From: Neelides folsomi
Taxonomy: Eukaryota > Arthropoda > Collembola > Neelipleona > Neelidae
Direction of reading: 5' to 3'
Assembly: GCA_034687125.1 (NCBI GenBank)
Contig: JAQGBZ010000273.1
Location: forward strand, 22,807-86,806
DNA: 64,000 nt
How positions within the stretch are numbered: position 1 is the stretch's first letter; each line of letters opens with the position of its first letter. A program made the translations under genes and the position numbers. This document shows positions 36,992 to 49,660 of the stretch, in pieces. A model generated the notes under the pieces. That model was not told the DNA's origin. It saw nothing but the letters and a program-made list of their open reading frames with translations, and did not search any database.

Positions 36992-38201
36992 ACAGTATGA
37001 GCATATATCAGCATTAACTTATTTTCTTCATTTTAATGGGTTGAATTAATGAAAGTAATATTATAGCTAAATAGCTATTTATTTACATTAGTTTGTATTA
37101 TATATTAATTTATATAAAGGACGTTTAAATGCGCTGTAGTACATTTCACACGCATGTACCTCGCACTTTGTGAAACGAAACGAGTCATTAGTTAGTAGCA
37201 TTTTTCACACATGTTCAATTTTAATAAATTATTCTTAATTATTGAGTATTTTAAATAATACTTTTTTGTTATGATAATACGTTCATTTGCGTTAAATAAT
37301 AATGCATAATAAATAATAAATAACCACTATATAATTCATATCGTTTATATAATTTTTAAAAGTAATAAAATAACTATTAATTCATTTAATGATAATATGA
37401 TAACTTTAGCTAAGATGCAGTGATATTTTATCTTTTATACTTGGTTTGGTCAAAACTCGAGAGTAGTATGAAGATATTTATAAAATGATTTAATTCACAT
37501 TTTTTTGCAAGATTTGCATTCACTTGCCTAACATTTTTATTTTCCGCTTCGGTGTCAATTGTTCATTTGAACCAAATAAAGGTTGATTTTTGGCATTAAA
37601 ATATTTAAAGATTTACATTTTAATTGCTTACATATTTATGATCCATTTTAAATTAGGTAAAAGTCTTTATCGCATATAAACGATAAAAGTGATGCTTTAT
37701 AATGTATAATCTAGGTATGCACCTTATTATCGTGCATATCATATACTCTCTGTTCCAAATAGCTATTCCGATTTTTATGAGTCATCACACTTCATCTTGG
37801 CATGTCTATTAATCAATGCACTGTAGTTAGTTAGTTAGGGGCTTATTGATACTATTTAAAATAAATATGACAATATAGTGGAACTTAAAATATTCAAATT
37901 ATTAAAAGTATAATGCATTTGTTATAAGACCGACATAGAAGGAGGAGTGATGACTCATCGAATCGGCATAGCTATTTGGAACAGAGTATACTTATTAAGT
38001 TAATATATTCTCTTTATGACATTCTTCTTTCTATGATTTTTTGATTATATATTTTGATTCTTAATTGATATTGAAATGATTAGACGATGCGCTCAACGAT
38101 TTTATTTATGCAATTAGGAGATCAATTAGCAAAATGAAATACAATGGATTTTATAAGATTCTTATTGTTTAATAATTAAATTAAAAGTCAAATGAGTAAA
38201 A
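36992..38201. other. Intergenic region with an inverted-repeat element
   Basis: AT-rich DNA between Rab33 (+) and the P450 (-), both of which end here. It carries the inverted-repeat element at 37744-37988. No ORF or RNA gene is supported. Confidence 0.5.
37744..37988. mobile_element. MITE with about 45-bp terminal inverted repeats, TA-flanked
   Basis: The left end reads TACTCTCTGTTCCAAATAGC, then TATTCCGATTTTTATGAGTC ATCAC; the right end in reverse complement is TACTCTGTTCCAAATAGC, then TATGCCGATTCGATGAGTCATCAC. These match over roughly 45 nt with a 2-nt gap and a few mismatches. TA flanks both ends (37742-37743, 37989-37990). The element is 245 nt long and non-coding. The end resembles the C-T-C/T-G-T-T-C-C ends of Stowaway-like Tc1/mariner MITEs. 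Confidence 0.8.
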
Positions 38202-40247
38202 TCAATATCTCTTAACAAAATCCAAAAAAATTGGTTCAAATTGTGTAGGAGATGAGGCAGGACTTTTGAACTTTGGAGAAATTTCTCCGACCGGCGGAGA
38301 GACGATCCAAAAGTCTCTTAGGATAAGGAGTCCGATTGTCTTCATTGCTTCCAATGCGAATTTTCTCCCCAGACACGCCCTTGGGCCGTGTCCAAAGGTG
38401 CCAAGGGGATACTGACAATTGTTTCCGCGTTGTTCTGGCATAAACCGCTCTGGAACAAATTTATCGGGCTCTTGGAAGGAATTTGGGTCCCTGTTCATTC
38501 CCCAAAGAGGAATCACTACTGTCATTCCTTTCTTTATCCGAAGACCATTGAGATCGAAGTCCTTTGATGCCACTCTGTTTAGTCTGTGCGTTGGAGGAGA
38601 CAGACGAAGTGTCTCTTCAAAACATGCAGTTAAATATTCTAACTCCTCTAGATTCTCGTGCTCAACTCGACCTTGGTATTTATTAAGGAACCTATTCAAA
38701 AATATAAAATTTTAATAAAGATCATTAAAAATGAGCATTTGAATTATAAGGATCTACAAGCTTAAATAATTTCATATATGGATATATTATGTACCAATCA
38801 ACTTCCGCGAGTAATTTCTCTTGTATCTCTGGATGTTTTGCCAAGTTGAGTGCAAATATTGTTAAAGTGTTTGTAAGAGGCTCAAAAGCGTTGACAATGA
38901 AGAGAAGCAATTGGCCCATGAGCGTTGCTTCCGTGATCCCAAGTTTTCTGAACTCGAGAGTTCCTAGACCGTCCAAAAGTGTAACAAAAATTGAGATGTG
39001 GTCGTTGGGCTCTTCAGCTAGACCATCAGCCCTAGGCACTAAACGGCGGTTCATTATTTTCTCCCTAAGAACTTGTAGCACTTCCCGTGTCATTGGTTGA
39101 TCCACGAATTTCCTACGTCGCTTCAGGAAAGGGAAGATCACTATAAAATACATAATTAAGTAATCAATTTAAGTCAGAAGCAATAAACCGAACATATCTG
39201 ATCTAAATATTAATAATTAATTAATCAACATTGAAATTGGTATATTGGGGTACGTGATAAAAAGAAGGCAAATCTGTATTTTGTTCCTTCGCCCAGAATA
39301 GCCCTGAATCCCTGCATCATTTTATTCTCGGGGTCATATGGATCTCCAACATTGACTCCAAAGGAAGTTTGAGCCAGTAAGTCGATGACGAAGTTCCCAA
39401 ATGTCCTGGAAGGAAACAAATTATAAATCGGATTCGTACAACAGCAATGCTACATAAGTGAAAAGAGTTAATGAGTTAATGACTTAATGAGAACTGGATT
39501 ATTAAATTATTGACAACAGACGGAGACAATTACTTTTTGACATCAACCTTTATGCGGGTCGATACTTTCGCTTCACATTGAGTGTGCAAGTAGTAAACAA
39601 AGCCTTCTGCACACCGTCCTATAATGTAATTCTGCAGGCCGATCCTTTCTTTGGTTAAGGCAGTGGAAATGAGAGCTTTGATTTTTTTCCATTTCTCCCC
39701 TGCGTGTAAAATATTTGATTAAGATCCCATGCATTGGATCCATTTTTAACCGACTTCGGGGGGGGGGGGGGGAGCAATTAGGAATGTTATGGAATGCACT
39801 TAAAGAATTTAAAAGGATGGGAGCATACCTTCGAGGAAATCGAGCAATTCGTTGTAGTATGGGTCCCGGTACTTGACCTTTTTCCTTGTCGGGAATGTGT
39901 CGAAGTGCGTGAGAGTGATGAGCTGAACGAGAGTGGGGTCGCAGATATGGATCTGAGGCTCACGCCCTTCATAGACCTGCATTAGAGAAACCATTAACTC
40001 ACCCAATCCATTTACCATTTAAGTGGGGACGTACCCCGTAGACGGGCCCGAGCTTCTTGAACCGATCGTAGTCCTCTAGATGCTGTATCCTGTAGTATTC
40101 ACATTTGTAGCTCGATTTCGAGCCGAAGAGAAAGGATCGATCGGCAATGGGGATATTTAATTTCTCCAGCGTCCCGTAGTTCCACCGGAGGAAGACGAGT
40201 AGCCCGACCAGTCCAATTAACAAAGAGGGGATGATGAGAAATATCAT
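38202..40247 (-). CDS. Cytochrome P450, CYP3-clan-like, with altered I-helix
   Basis: Heme protein, probably anchored in the ER. Exons: 40247-40035, 39976-39829, 39699-39534, 39405-39254, 39140-38795, 38691-38202; 504 residues. It has an N-terminal anchor (MIFLIIPSLLIGLVGLLVFL), the ExxR of helix K (EETLR, about 367-371), the PERF motif (FVPERF) and the heme loop FGHGPRACLG with the ligand Cys about 448. These suggest the CYP3 clan. The I-helix reads NAFEPLTNTL (about 310-319), where monooxygenases have [AG]G.[DE]T[TS]; the Thr of the acid-alcohol pair is Pro here. An in-frame ATG upstream (40367) would place the anchor far from the N-terminus, so I prefer 40247. A 15-G run lies in an intron (39758-39772). 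Confidence 0.9.
39758..39772 (+). repeat. 15-G homopolymer in a P450 intron
   Basis: A run of 15 G lies in the intron between P450 exons 2 and 3, in otherwise AT-rich DNA. Such runs are prone to length errors in sequencing and to slippage; they could form a G-quadruplex. Confidence 0.85.
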
Positions 40248-41378
40248 TTGAGACAATGAGTAGATATGTTTTTCTACTTTTATTGAAAATAAGTGGCAGA
40301 AATAGTGGTCGATTTTATTGAGCGGAGAACGGGTGGTTTGCCCGAGAAATCTCGCTTTACTTCGCATGCTTCACATTCAGTATTCCGGCAATTCCACGAG
40401 TGGTGCAGATCTCTCGGAGCATAATGCAGCAACGACTTGCATTTTTATTGTACTGGCTTCAACTCACTCCTCCCCTTCTCACAGCCAGTTAATGAAACCG
40501 ATCAGCGCACTCAATGATCATTAAAGGCTTACACACTGGATTCAAAATTACCATAAAACCATTAATTTCAACTTACAATCAATTTAACTAATTAATAAAT
40601 GAGCAGATAAATACTTTTAGTATATGGGGTTTACTGTACTTTTCCCTATTCGCATTCATAAGGAGTACCCGGAAGGTATGGGACCGATATCACAAGTTAG
40701 AGATAAGAACAGAGACTAGTTTACCTAATCTTTAGATTGGTAATAAAAGATTACACAGATGAATATGATGAGATAAAGCATCAGTACTAAAGATGAGATC
40801 CAAATAACTATAAAAATGTAAAATGTAAGATATTGATAGTTTTATAAACAATTTACTAAAACAAACATGTTAAAAAAGATTTTTTATATAAGCTAATGCT
40901 CAAATGGAACCACATTCTTGTTTGAGTTTCAAATTGCAGATGAATAAACTTCCTGCTTTAAATTCATTTTATCGACTTTATTAATATAGGTATGTCTATT
41001 CTCTATATACTAGGCCATTAAATGGGATAGCCTAACCTCACCTAACTTGCTCTAAATTTCTCAAGTTTGACATTTTGAGGAGTTGGTGACAGGGCCATTT
41101 ATATGTATAAGTACACGTACAATATCTGGTAATTGAATTTTTAAACGCTAATGGTAAGTGAAACAAATAGTATGAAGAGCAGAATTAATAATTTTCCAAT
41201 ATCTCAGCTTGCCCATTGAGCTTAATGGATATATCTCGCTATTGGATTTAAATAGGCAAGAGTCGTGTCGTGCCTTCTTTTCTCATTTTCAATCTCTCGC
41301 TTCCCTCTTTAAAATTTTATTTTAATTTCTCATTAATTAATAAATTCCTCAAGTTTAATTGATCTATTAGTAATCAAA
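40248..41378. other. Intergenic between P450 and Nup153 starts
   Basis: Divergent promoter interval for the P450 (-) and Nup153-like (+) genes. The open frame at 40318-40524 overlaps the P450 5' region and has no protein-like features. No RNA gene or repeat was recognised. Confidence 0.45.
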
Positions 41379-44300
41379 ATGGACTCGACACCAACAAATA
41401 ATCCTGGCCGAAAGCGGATTTGTATGGGTGAGCTATAATATTTAAATATTAATTAAAATCTAAATTCGGCATTTTCAATTTTTTCATTTTCATTATTTTA
41501 TTTTCAGATCCAGTGATTAAACCAGGAAATTCTTCAATGGTAATTTTCATTCAAAATTAAATGATAACGAAGTTGTATTCATTATGATTGTACATTTTTT
41601 GAAAGTAGTTTACTTAAATAGTTCTTCAAATTATTTATTTGCAGAACGCTCCAAAAGTTAGTTATAAAAAGCCGGAAAATTCATTCTCAAAAAGCTTCAC
41701 CCGAGGACCGTTAAAAATTCCGATAAAAAGATTGCAATCGGTAAGTTCGAAAAATTATCATTAAATTATTTATTTTAATATGAAATCACTCAAATTATAG
41801 GATGATGATAAATTAAGACCTCCAATGACCACAACGGCTCAAAGGATTTCCGATACTCTTGCAAGCATTTCTTCGCCTGCTTCAAATGCAAAGAAAGTCC
41901 ATATTTGGCAGAAAGAACATCCAAGTAAATAAAAATATTCATATATCATATGTAATGAAGGGCTAACGTTAAATTTTATTTTAACATTAAATTATAAATG
42001 CATTTTATTAATTTAGAATTCGTGAAACCAAATTTTGAAGGCGGGGGTCCTCCCAAAGTTGGCTCTCTATTTAATTACTCGAATATTACACCTTACCACA
42101 CTCCCAAGAAACCTCCATCAAACTTTCCAATTCAATCTACTCCGATTTCAGGAATAACTCAACCCTTTCCAAATTTCAATCTGTAAGTTATCAAATGATA
42201 TTGTGCATTATCATACCTAATACTTATCAGGTGATTGTGAGACGTTTATATGTTCGATTTTCTTTAATTCTATTCAATATAAATGGTCAATCATTAGACG
42301 ATTTAGGAGTCCATGAGGTTCAATTGAAAAGTAATTGTAGAATATACAAAAATTTAAGGGCCGCGTTCATCGGGACTAATGCTCTTTAACTTTACTCTTT
42401 AAGTGAATAATTCCTCGATCATCACATCTTGATGATTTTCATAAAGAATTGGCTGGAAAGGATTTAAATATTATGTTAAATTATATTAGTCAATCTTATA
42501 ATCAATCAATCAACTACTTATCTTATGACAATAACCTCTGAATAATTGGTGTTTATGTATGCGTTGATTGCGAGCCAAGAACCACATTTTCACACATTTC
42601 TTTTTTAACTATTGAACCCATTTATTCATAAATGATTTATAGAGAAAATAAGCTTGTTCAGAAAGCACATTAAGTATTTGTATTTAATACATTAATCATC
42701 AGTTTATAATTAATACAAGGAATAAGCTCATCGTTTCACTGTAAGGAAATCTCGGAGTATGGTACAGGAAAGGTTTTTAAAGCAACGATTGGGTATTACC
42801 AAGAGCGAGTTTACTGACATTGAGCTTATTCCTTCTAAAATAATAGAAATACGATCTTTTAAAGAATTACCGACAACGACAATCTTATACATAATATTAA
42901 TTTACATTTAAATTATGACTAAACCTATAATAATGATAATGATAAACACGTATTCTACTTTATAAATCTTAGACATAATTTTTTAAGTTTGATCCAATTC
43001 GAATGAAAGGATTTTGGTTTCACTCGAATTGGATCAAACTAATATAATCGGTAACCAGAGTTTGAAGACTGTTTGAATTTTTTCTAATCGTCTTTTTTTT
43101 AAAAAAAAAATAGAACTTCATACGAGCTTCCAAACCATCAGCAAAATCCAGGAGGTGGTAAAATGCTTCACTCAAACCGTATTCACACCCAAGCACCACG
43201 GGTGATTGAAGCGAGCAAAGTTGAGTCCTTTCTGCCGGTGCCGGTTCGGAATATCTCAAAAGAAGAGGAAAAAACGAAATTCAAATTTAGAGCCCCATGG
43301 ACAAGTGCTGATGTCTTTAAATTCATTGGGTCGAAAAAGAAGGAAAATCCCGTTCCGATGAATACCAATAATAAACAAACGAAAGTAGTTGAGCCTCAAA
43401 CTTTAAAATATTTAGAAGGAATAAATAAAAAAGAAAGCAATGTTGGGCTTAAAACTCAAGTTATCAAGCCAATGTCGACATTTTCGACGGCTCTATTGCT
43501 TAAACCAACCAACGATATCAGGTAAAATAATTTCTGAATAACAACATTATTATACATTTTCTTAAATGAGTACCTAATCACATTGAAGAAATGAATAAAA
43601 TGAATTGTTTTATTTTAATAATATATTTATAATATCAATATAGTTGGGAATGCCCAGTATGTATGGTCAAAAATAAAGAGTCTTCCCAAGAATGCGTTTG
43701 CTGCAGTGAAAAAAATCCAAAATTTAAAACTGCAGCCACAACGACTACAAAACCAATCGCAAAGTTGATGGTCGAACCTTTAGTTCAAGCTAAAACAAAG
43801 TAATTATTTCAATTCATATGAATATTGACTACAGTTATGATTATGAGATCTTATGATCTTATGTTTATTTTATTTCTACAGATGGGAGTGCCCGGTTTGT
43901 ATGGTCTCGAATGAAATTGCGGCCGAGAGATGTGTTTGTTGTACTGAGAAAAATCCAAACTTTAAATCAGCTCCTCCAGTTCCTAAAAGGTAATAGATTC
44001 ACCAATAGAATAGTAATGAAATTATGTATTGGTTTTCAATCTCATAAAATTCGCGAGAACAGTTTTTTAATTCTATTATACTTGTATCTTTTAGTTGGGA
44101 ATGCCCCACCTGTATGGTCACTAATAAAATCTCGGACTTAAAATGTGTCTGCTGTAGTGAAGTAAACGTAAATGCTCCAAAGAACCTCAACGGACCTGAG
44201 AAAGTTACGACTGAAACGACACCGAAGTTTACTTTTGGTTTTGGAGCCCTTCCTTCCAATAGCTTAAATGCTTCCAAGCCGCCCGAAGCCAAGAAGACAG

Positions 44301-45715
44301 TTACATTCAATTTACCTGATTCTGAGTCGAAGGGTATTGAAAAGAAGGAAAGTGAAGGATTCACTCTTCGTGATGAAAAGCTTCCAACTTCAACGACTGG
44401 GTTTTCTTTTGGATTCAAAATGCCATCCGCTCCAGCTCCAGCTCAGACATCAACATTTCAAGGTTTCGGCGCTTCGCCTCAGAATAAGGATGGGAGTTGG
44501 GATGGCCTGAAAGAACCATCTCGAATTTCTTTCGGGGTCTCTCGGCCTGAAATTACAATTAAGAGGAATTCATTTGATCAAATGCAAAAATCCGCATTTA
44601 ACATTGGAAGGGAAGAGCCAAAAAATGTTAACCCCAAAACCATATTGTCTTTTGGAACTTCTCCATCATCGAATATGAAAAGAAAATTTGGTGGTTCAGA
44701 CGATGAAGTTCCAATCAAGAAGTCGGAATCGTCTGGGACAACAATCACATTCAAACATGGGCTTCCAGAATTCCCTACTCCTAGTAAATCAATGTTTGGA
44801 GGAGTTCAAAAGCCAGCTGAGCCCCAACCTTCCAAATTCATCTTTGAGCCATTTTTTGGCGGGCCTTCTTCAACGAGTAAGATAAAAACAATATAATAAT
44901 AAAAAATATTTTATAAGTATACGAAGCTTTGTATTATTTACTTATATTAAATATATTTGTAATCTTAAGGAGTTGAACCTGAGCCCAAACCTGCTCTTCC
45001 TCAATTCATGGGGATTTCGTCGTTAAGCAGCACTGGAAGTTCGATCTCACAACCAGTTTCTTCAGCTCCTTCGCCATCGTCCTTTAATTTCAATCCTCCC
45101 ACCAGTGAACCAGCTTTGAAGTTGAAATTCACGGAAGCTCCAAAACCTGAGGCAACAAAAATCAACACAAATTCAGCTGGGTTCATGGAAGCCCTTGGAA
45201 GTAAACCATTCGAAATCCAACCTGCCACAACAGTCGCTGCTGCCCCAGTCACTCCCAATTCAAATATCTTCCATTTTGGACAAAAAGCGAACACCGAAGT
45301 TCCCAAAACGTTTAGTTTTGGAAATGTTGTCACTGGAGGTGGGTTTGGGACTGGAACTACTCCCGCGACCACTTCAGCTAATAATCCATCGAGCCCATTT
45401 GTTTTTTCTGCAAAACCAGGGAATGTCCAACCCAATCCAACTCTCAACTTGGCTCCTCAACCTACGGCTCCTTCCTTTAGTTTCACTCCAAATTTCAACA
45501 TGGGAGCCAATCCCGCTATTGCCAATCCAAACTCGGCAATCCCGCCTCAGCCCACACTTTTCCAGTTTAATGCTGGCCCATCAAAGTGAGTCCAATACTG
45601 AAATTTAAGATATCGTCCATATTTCTTATTTTTTAAAAAAAAATACTAATTTTATATTCTTTTCAGCGCCATTGGAGAGAGAGTGATTAAAAGAGCAATT
45701 CGTCGCAAGAAATGA
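41379..45715 (+). CDS. NUP153: Nup153-like nucleoporin with three RanBP2-type zinc fingers
   Basis: Nuclear-basket nucleoporin involved in import, mRNA export and pore assembly. Exons 41379-41427, 41508-41539, 41645-41740, 41801-41924, 42017-42182, 43114-43521, 43644-43799, 43882-43989, 44095-44876, 44970-45585 and 45667-45715 give 861 residues, shorter than the human protein (1475). Three zinc fingers start at about residues 293, 345 and 381, each WECPxC then a CVCC pair; each begins at an exon start, which fits exon duplication. The C-terminal half is Phe-Gly-rich and Ser/Pro/Thr-rich (FTFGFGAL, FSFGFK, FGGVQKP, FSFGNVV). It ends in the basic GERVIKRAIRRKK, resembling the C-terminus of Nup153. 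The fingers bind Ran in the human protein. The start is the first ATG before the basic N-terminus. Confidence 0.88.
42986..43040. repeat. Perfect 17-bp inverted repeat hairpin in Nup153 intron 5
   Basis: AGTTTGATCCAATTCGA (42986-43002) recurs exactly in reverse complement at 43024-43040, separated by 21 nt. The arms lie 73 nt before the acceptor of exon 6. In RNA this would form a long stable stem close to the 3' splice site. It may be a remnant of a foldback element; no other copy was seen in the window. Confidence 0.85.
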
Positions 45716-47073
45716 GCCAATTGGCCGCGTAATTATAGTATTATAAATTATAATACTATTTGGCAAAAGAAGATATCTCGGTTTATATTAATTTTATTTA
45801 CTAACTAGTTCTATCAAAATATTTAAATGCTTTAGACATTATTAAAGGGCATTTTATATAATAAATATATACCCACATAAATGAATATAATTTAAATTAT
45901 TAACTAGTTATCTCATAAATAACATAGTATAGACGTATAAAGTTATATAATATATTGTAGGGTAAAATTTTTAGTATTTATCGGTCCACTCATCAGTCCT
46001 CTATTTTCATTTTTCACTATTATTACATTATTAATTAGATTATAAATTATTAGATTCTGGATCATTTACAATAAATTAGATCATTTCGCCTTTTAATTTA
46101 GCTTCAGAAGCTTCGAATGTTGATCGAGAGATTGATTAAACACTGAACCGATTATTACAACTTAAAAATTAGAGTAGAAGCAAATGAGCGACAAAAATAA
46201 TATTTATATATACCTACAAAACATTAAGTAATGTTGAAATCTAAAAATATTAGTTATAGATTTATGTTTTACATAGGTATATTTTATAATAAAAACTTGT
46301 TACTTGTATTGTTGTTAAATTATATTTCTCTTATTTATACTCTGTTGTAATTTTTGGAGTATGATTATTTCGCAGTTTAGCTGTGTTTTGAAATATAAAA
46401 TAATCTATAAAATTAAAATGTGTGTACAAATTGCAAAAAGCAATTTAAAATAAATGGTTATCTTCATAAAGAGTAATAAAATTTATCTAATTGTTAAACA
46501 TTTTTTATTGTCAATTTTTACTATTCAAAATTCAAAGTGCAATTTAATATTAGAAATAATTTAAAATGTAATATTTACCTATATATAATAATATTAATGA
46601 AAATTAAATTAACTATTACAGAGGAATCCGGTTATAATGAATCCGTTTAAAGTGAATATCCTGATATAATGAATTAAAAATTTTGTCCCTTCATTTGAAA
46701 AATCATATACAAACAATGTTAAATAAACTTCGGCTATAATGAATATTCGGTTATAATGAACGTAAATGGTCGGTCCCTCATTATAAACGGATTCCACTGT
46801 ATAAATATAACTCATTAAATCCCCATTCATTCAAAGCTTCATAAAGACAGATTTTAGCATGTGGGGTTACTCGAGTAGTAAATCCTTTCACTTGCATTTC
46901 TATTCTGCACCTTTTTCACTTCAAGCCCGGAAAACCGGATCGTCTCTTTCTTTCTCTCTTCTTTTTATCCTATAGATTTTATATAGTAGAGATTCATTTT
47001 TGAGAAATCGCATGATTAATTCGTAAATTCATTTACATTTTAATACTTAATAATATAACCAAGTACAGTAATT
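45716..47073. other. AT-rich intergenic region with an inverted-repeat element
   Basis: Nup153 3' flank and COX15 promoter. It contains the pogo-like MITE at 46619-46799. No ORF or RNA gene is supported. Confidence 0.5.
46619..46799. mobile_element. Pogo/Tigger-like MITE, TA-flanked
   Basis: The left end CAGAGGAATCCGGTTATAAT pairs with the reverse complement of the right end, CAGTGGAATCCGTTTATAAT, with two mismatches in 20. TA lies on both sides (46617-46618, 46800-46801). Inside are further copies of a TATAATGAAT unit (about five). CAGTGGAA(C/T)C ends with TA duplications are typical of pogo/Tigger-type elements. It is 181 nt and non-coding. Confidence 0.8.
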
Positions 47074-48758
47074 ATGTCCTTGTGTACACGATTCATTAAA
47101 GGCATTTGTTCAATTGGAAATGCGAAAAAAGGAATTACAAGAATTCAAGTACGTCTCTGTGTCACTCTACCAAAGGTTCCTTCACAAATCATTACAAAAC
47201 CTCGGGAGACTAAAATCGTTGGATCTTGGCTTCTAGGATGTACTGCAATGGTTGGAGGAGCAATAGTTATTGGTATTTACATTTACATTTCAATTTCATT
47301 TTAATGAGAAAGTGAAAGTAATGTATTTTATCATAATTAATATTTAAAGGTGGATTAACAAGATTAACGGAATCTGGTCTATCTATGGTCCACTGGAAGT
47401 TGTTTTATGAAAAGCCTCCTTCGTCCCTTGATGAATGGAAAAAAGAATTCGAAACTTATCAACAATTTCCAGAATATAAAATGTAGTAAAATTAATAGTC
47501 TTATTTTCAATTTATGTATTTTACTTAATATTTTAAAATAATGCTTATTAATTTTACAGGAAGAATTTAAACATGAGTCTTGAAGAATTTAAATTCATCT
47601 GGTGGATGGAATATAGTCATCGGAGTTGGGGACGTATATTAGGAGCAACTTTTGCATTACCAGGAGCATTCTTTTGGCTCAAAGGCTGGTTTACACCTGC
47701 CATGAAAAGACGATTTGGAATATTAGGCTTGGGAATTTTATTCCAGGTATATAGAATATAATTACAGATATATCTAAAATCATTAACGAGTTTATTCGAA
47801 TTAATAAGAAATAACTTTATTTACAATAGGGTCTCTTAGGATGGTATATGGTAAAGTCTGGTCTTGAGAATCGATTTGAAGGTGATAATGATGTTCCGCG
47901 TGTAAGTCAGTACAGACTCTCTGCTCATCTCGGATCTGCTCTGGTCCTTTATGCATATATGCTTTGGTCTGCTCTTGATACCCTATTACCTCCAGAAACA
48001 CTTAAAAGAACTAAAGAATTAATGAGATTCAAGAAAATTTCTCATTCTGCCAAAGGACTCATTTTCTTAACGGCCATATCTGGTAAATAATTTTTTATAT
48101 TCATGAAAAGCAAAATTAAAGTTAATCATTTGTAGATGTTATTTACATTTGTGTTAATTAATTTAAGGTGCATTTGTGGCTGGACTTGATGCTGGACTCG
48201 TATATAATTCATTTCCCAAGATGGGAGACAATTGGATTCCAGAAGACCTTTTTGCATTAACTCCAAAGCTTGCAAACTTTACTGAAAATCCCACTACTGT
48301 TCAATTTGACCACAGGATTTTAGTAAGAATCGATTATCCCCTTTTGACATAATCATTACATTTAATTTAAAGGAAATTAATTTAAAGATATCTTGACATT
48401 TAAATATGATAACCTATTATAAATATTTTAGGGGATGACGACATTATCGCTTATTCTCACCCTATGGTTTCTCAGTCGACGTGCAAATATCCCTAAAAGG
48501 GCAAAATTAGCTTGTTCAACTATGGCCTGCGTTGCTCTACTTCAGGTCTGCAAAAATATTTATATATCTCATTTATTATTAATAAAGTATAAACTTTAAA
48601 TGATATTCAATACTATAAAATCACAGGTGAGCCTTGGGATTACGACGCTTTTGAACCACGTTCCTCTTCCTCTTGCTGCGAGTCATCAAGCTAATTCAGT
48701 AGCACTTCTATCCACTGGAGTTTGGCTTGCCCACGAACTTAAACGAATGCCAAAATGA
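47074..48758 (+). CDS. COX15: Cytochrome c oxidase assembly protein COX15 (heme A synthase)
   Basis: Inner-membrane mitochondrial enzyme that oxidises heme O to heme A for cytochrome c oxidase. Exons 47074-47272, 47350-47482, 47560-47746, 47830-48082, 48168-48322, 48432-48545 and 48627-48758 give 390 residues (human 410). The N-terminus ([20 protein letters not shown]) is basic and lacks acidic residues, as a matrix-targeting sequence. The first helix precedes [16 protein letters not shown]. The family's histidines are in [20 protein letters not shown] and LAASHQANS, and [15 protein letters not shown] is conserved. All key residues are present, so it should be active. About eight membrane segments can be seen. 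Confidence 0.96.
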
Positions 48759-49660
48759 TCTCTTTAATCATTAGTTTTATACCCAAATTCAGATAATGTT
48801 TAGTATTGTAATAAAATATTACATGCAAAAATTACCAGTTAAACTCATTGAGTTAGTTATAACTTATAAACTTATAATACATATTTAATATTGGCCAATT
48901 ATAAAATTGAATACACACAACTTACAATTTCATCCACTATCTATAGCTAGAGTACTTTTGTAATTTAGTCATTATCTCATGATTATGATACTTCATATAT
49001 TATTAATGTTAGTGGTGATTTTCATTTATCATATAGCGTAAAATCACTCTACTTGATTAATTGATTATTAATACAAATAATGTGTAAATACTACGATGAG
49101 GAATTGATCAATGAGGAAATGATGTTACAATAATCTTTATAAAAATGACAATACAAATTGCTATATCATGATAAGTATGTAATGAGACATTGACTAAATA
49201 CATAAAGACATACTCTGCACCTTCACAAAATTGCAAGAGGGAAAATTCAAAGTAAGGTATTTCCATAATGTTAACAAGAGAAAATACGACATGAAGTGGT
49301 CTAGAGTTAGTTATCAATAATAGTAATTAAGTAATTAGTGAAAGCTGTAAAGATCTAGTGGTCAAAATTAATCATTTGACCAAAAGTATAGAGAACAAAT
49401 AGCAACCTTTTAAGATTCAAGTTAGTAGAATAGGCCATACGGGAAATCTTGGAATATCTTAAACTAGAGGCTGAGAGATAATTAATTTAATAATTGGATT
49501 ACTTAACTGAGGCTTGAGATGGAAGATCCGATATTCATTCCGTGTTTTGAATGAGATCTATTCGAGAATTTAATTGAAACTCGAGGGATAGAAGGCACTT
49601 GGAACTCGATGGTCAAGCGCCTTTGAAGTGTTGGGAGAGGGACAAGTTGAAGTCCTTAAA
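48759..49660. other. Intergenic between COX15 and the ZDHHC gene
   Basis: COX15 3' flank (AATAAA near 48810) and the ZDHHC promoter. The 200 nt before 49661 are less AT-rich and probably 5' UTR. No other feature was recognised. Confidence 0.45.

Noticed and set aside
40248-40367. Upstream in-frame extension of the P450 start
   Set aside because: It would place 40 polar residues before the membrane anchor. P450s of this type begin directly with the anchor.
49628-49660. Upstream extension of the palmitoyltransferase frame
   Set aside because: No ATG in the extension; the first ATG is at 49661.
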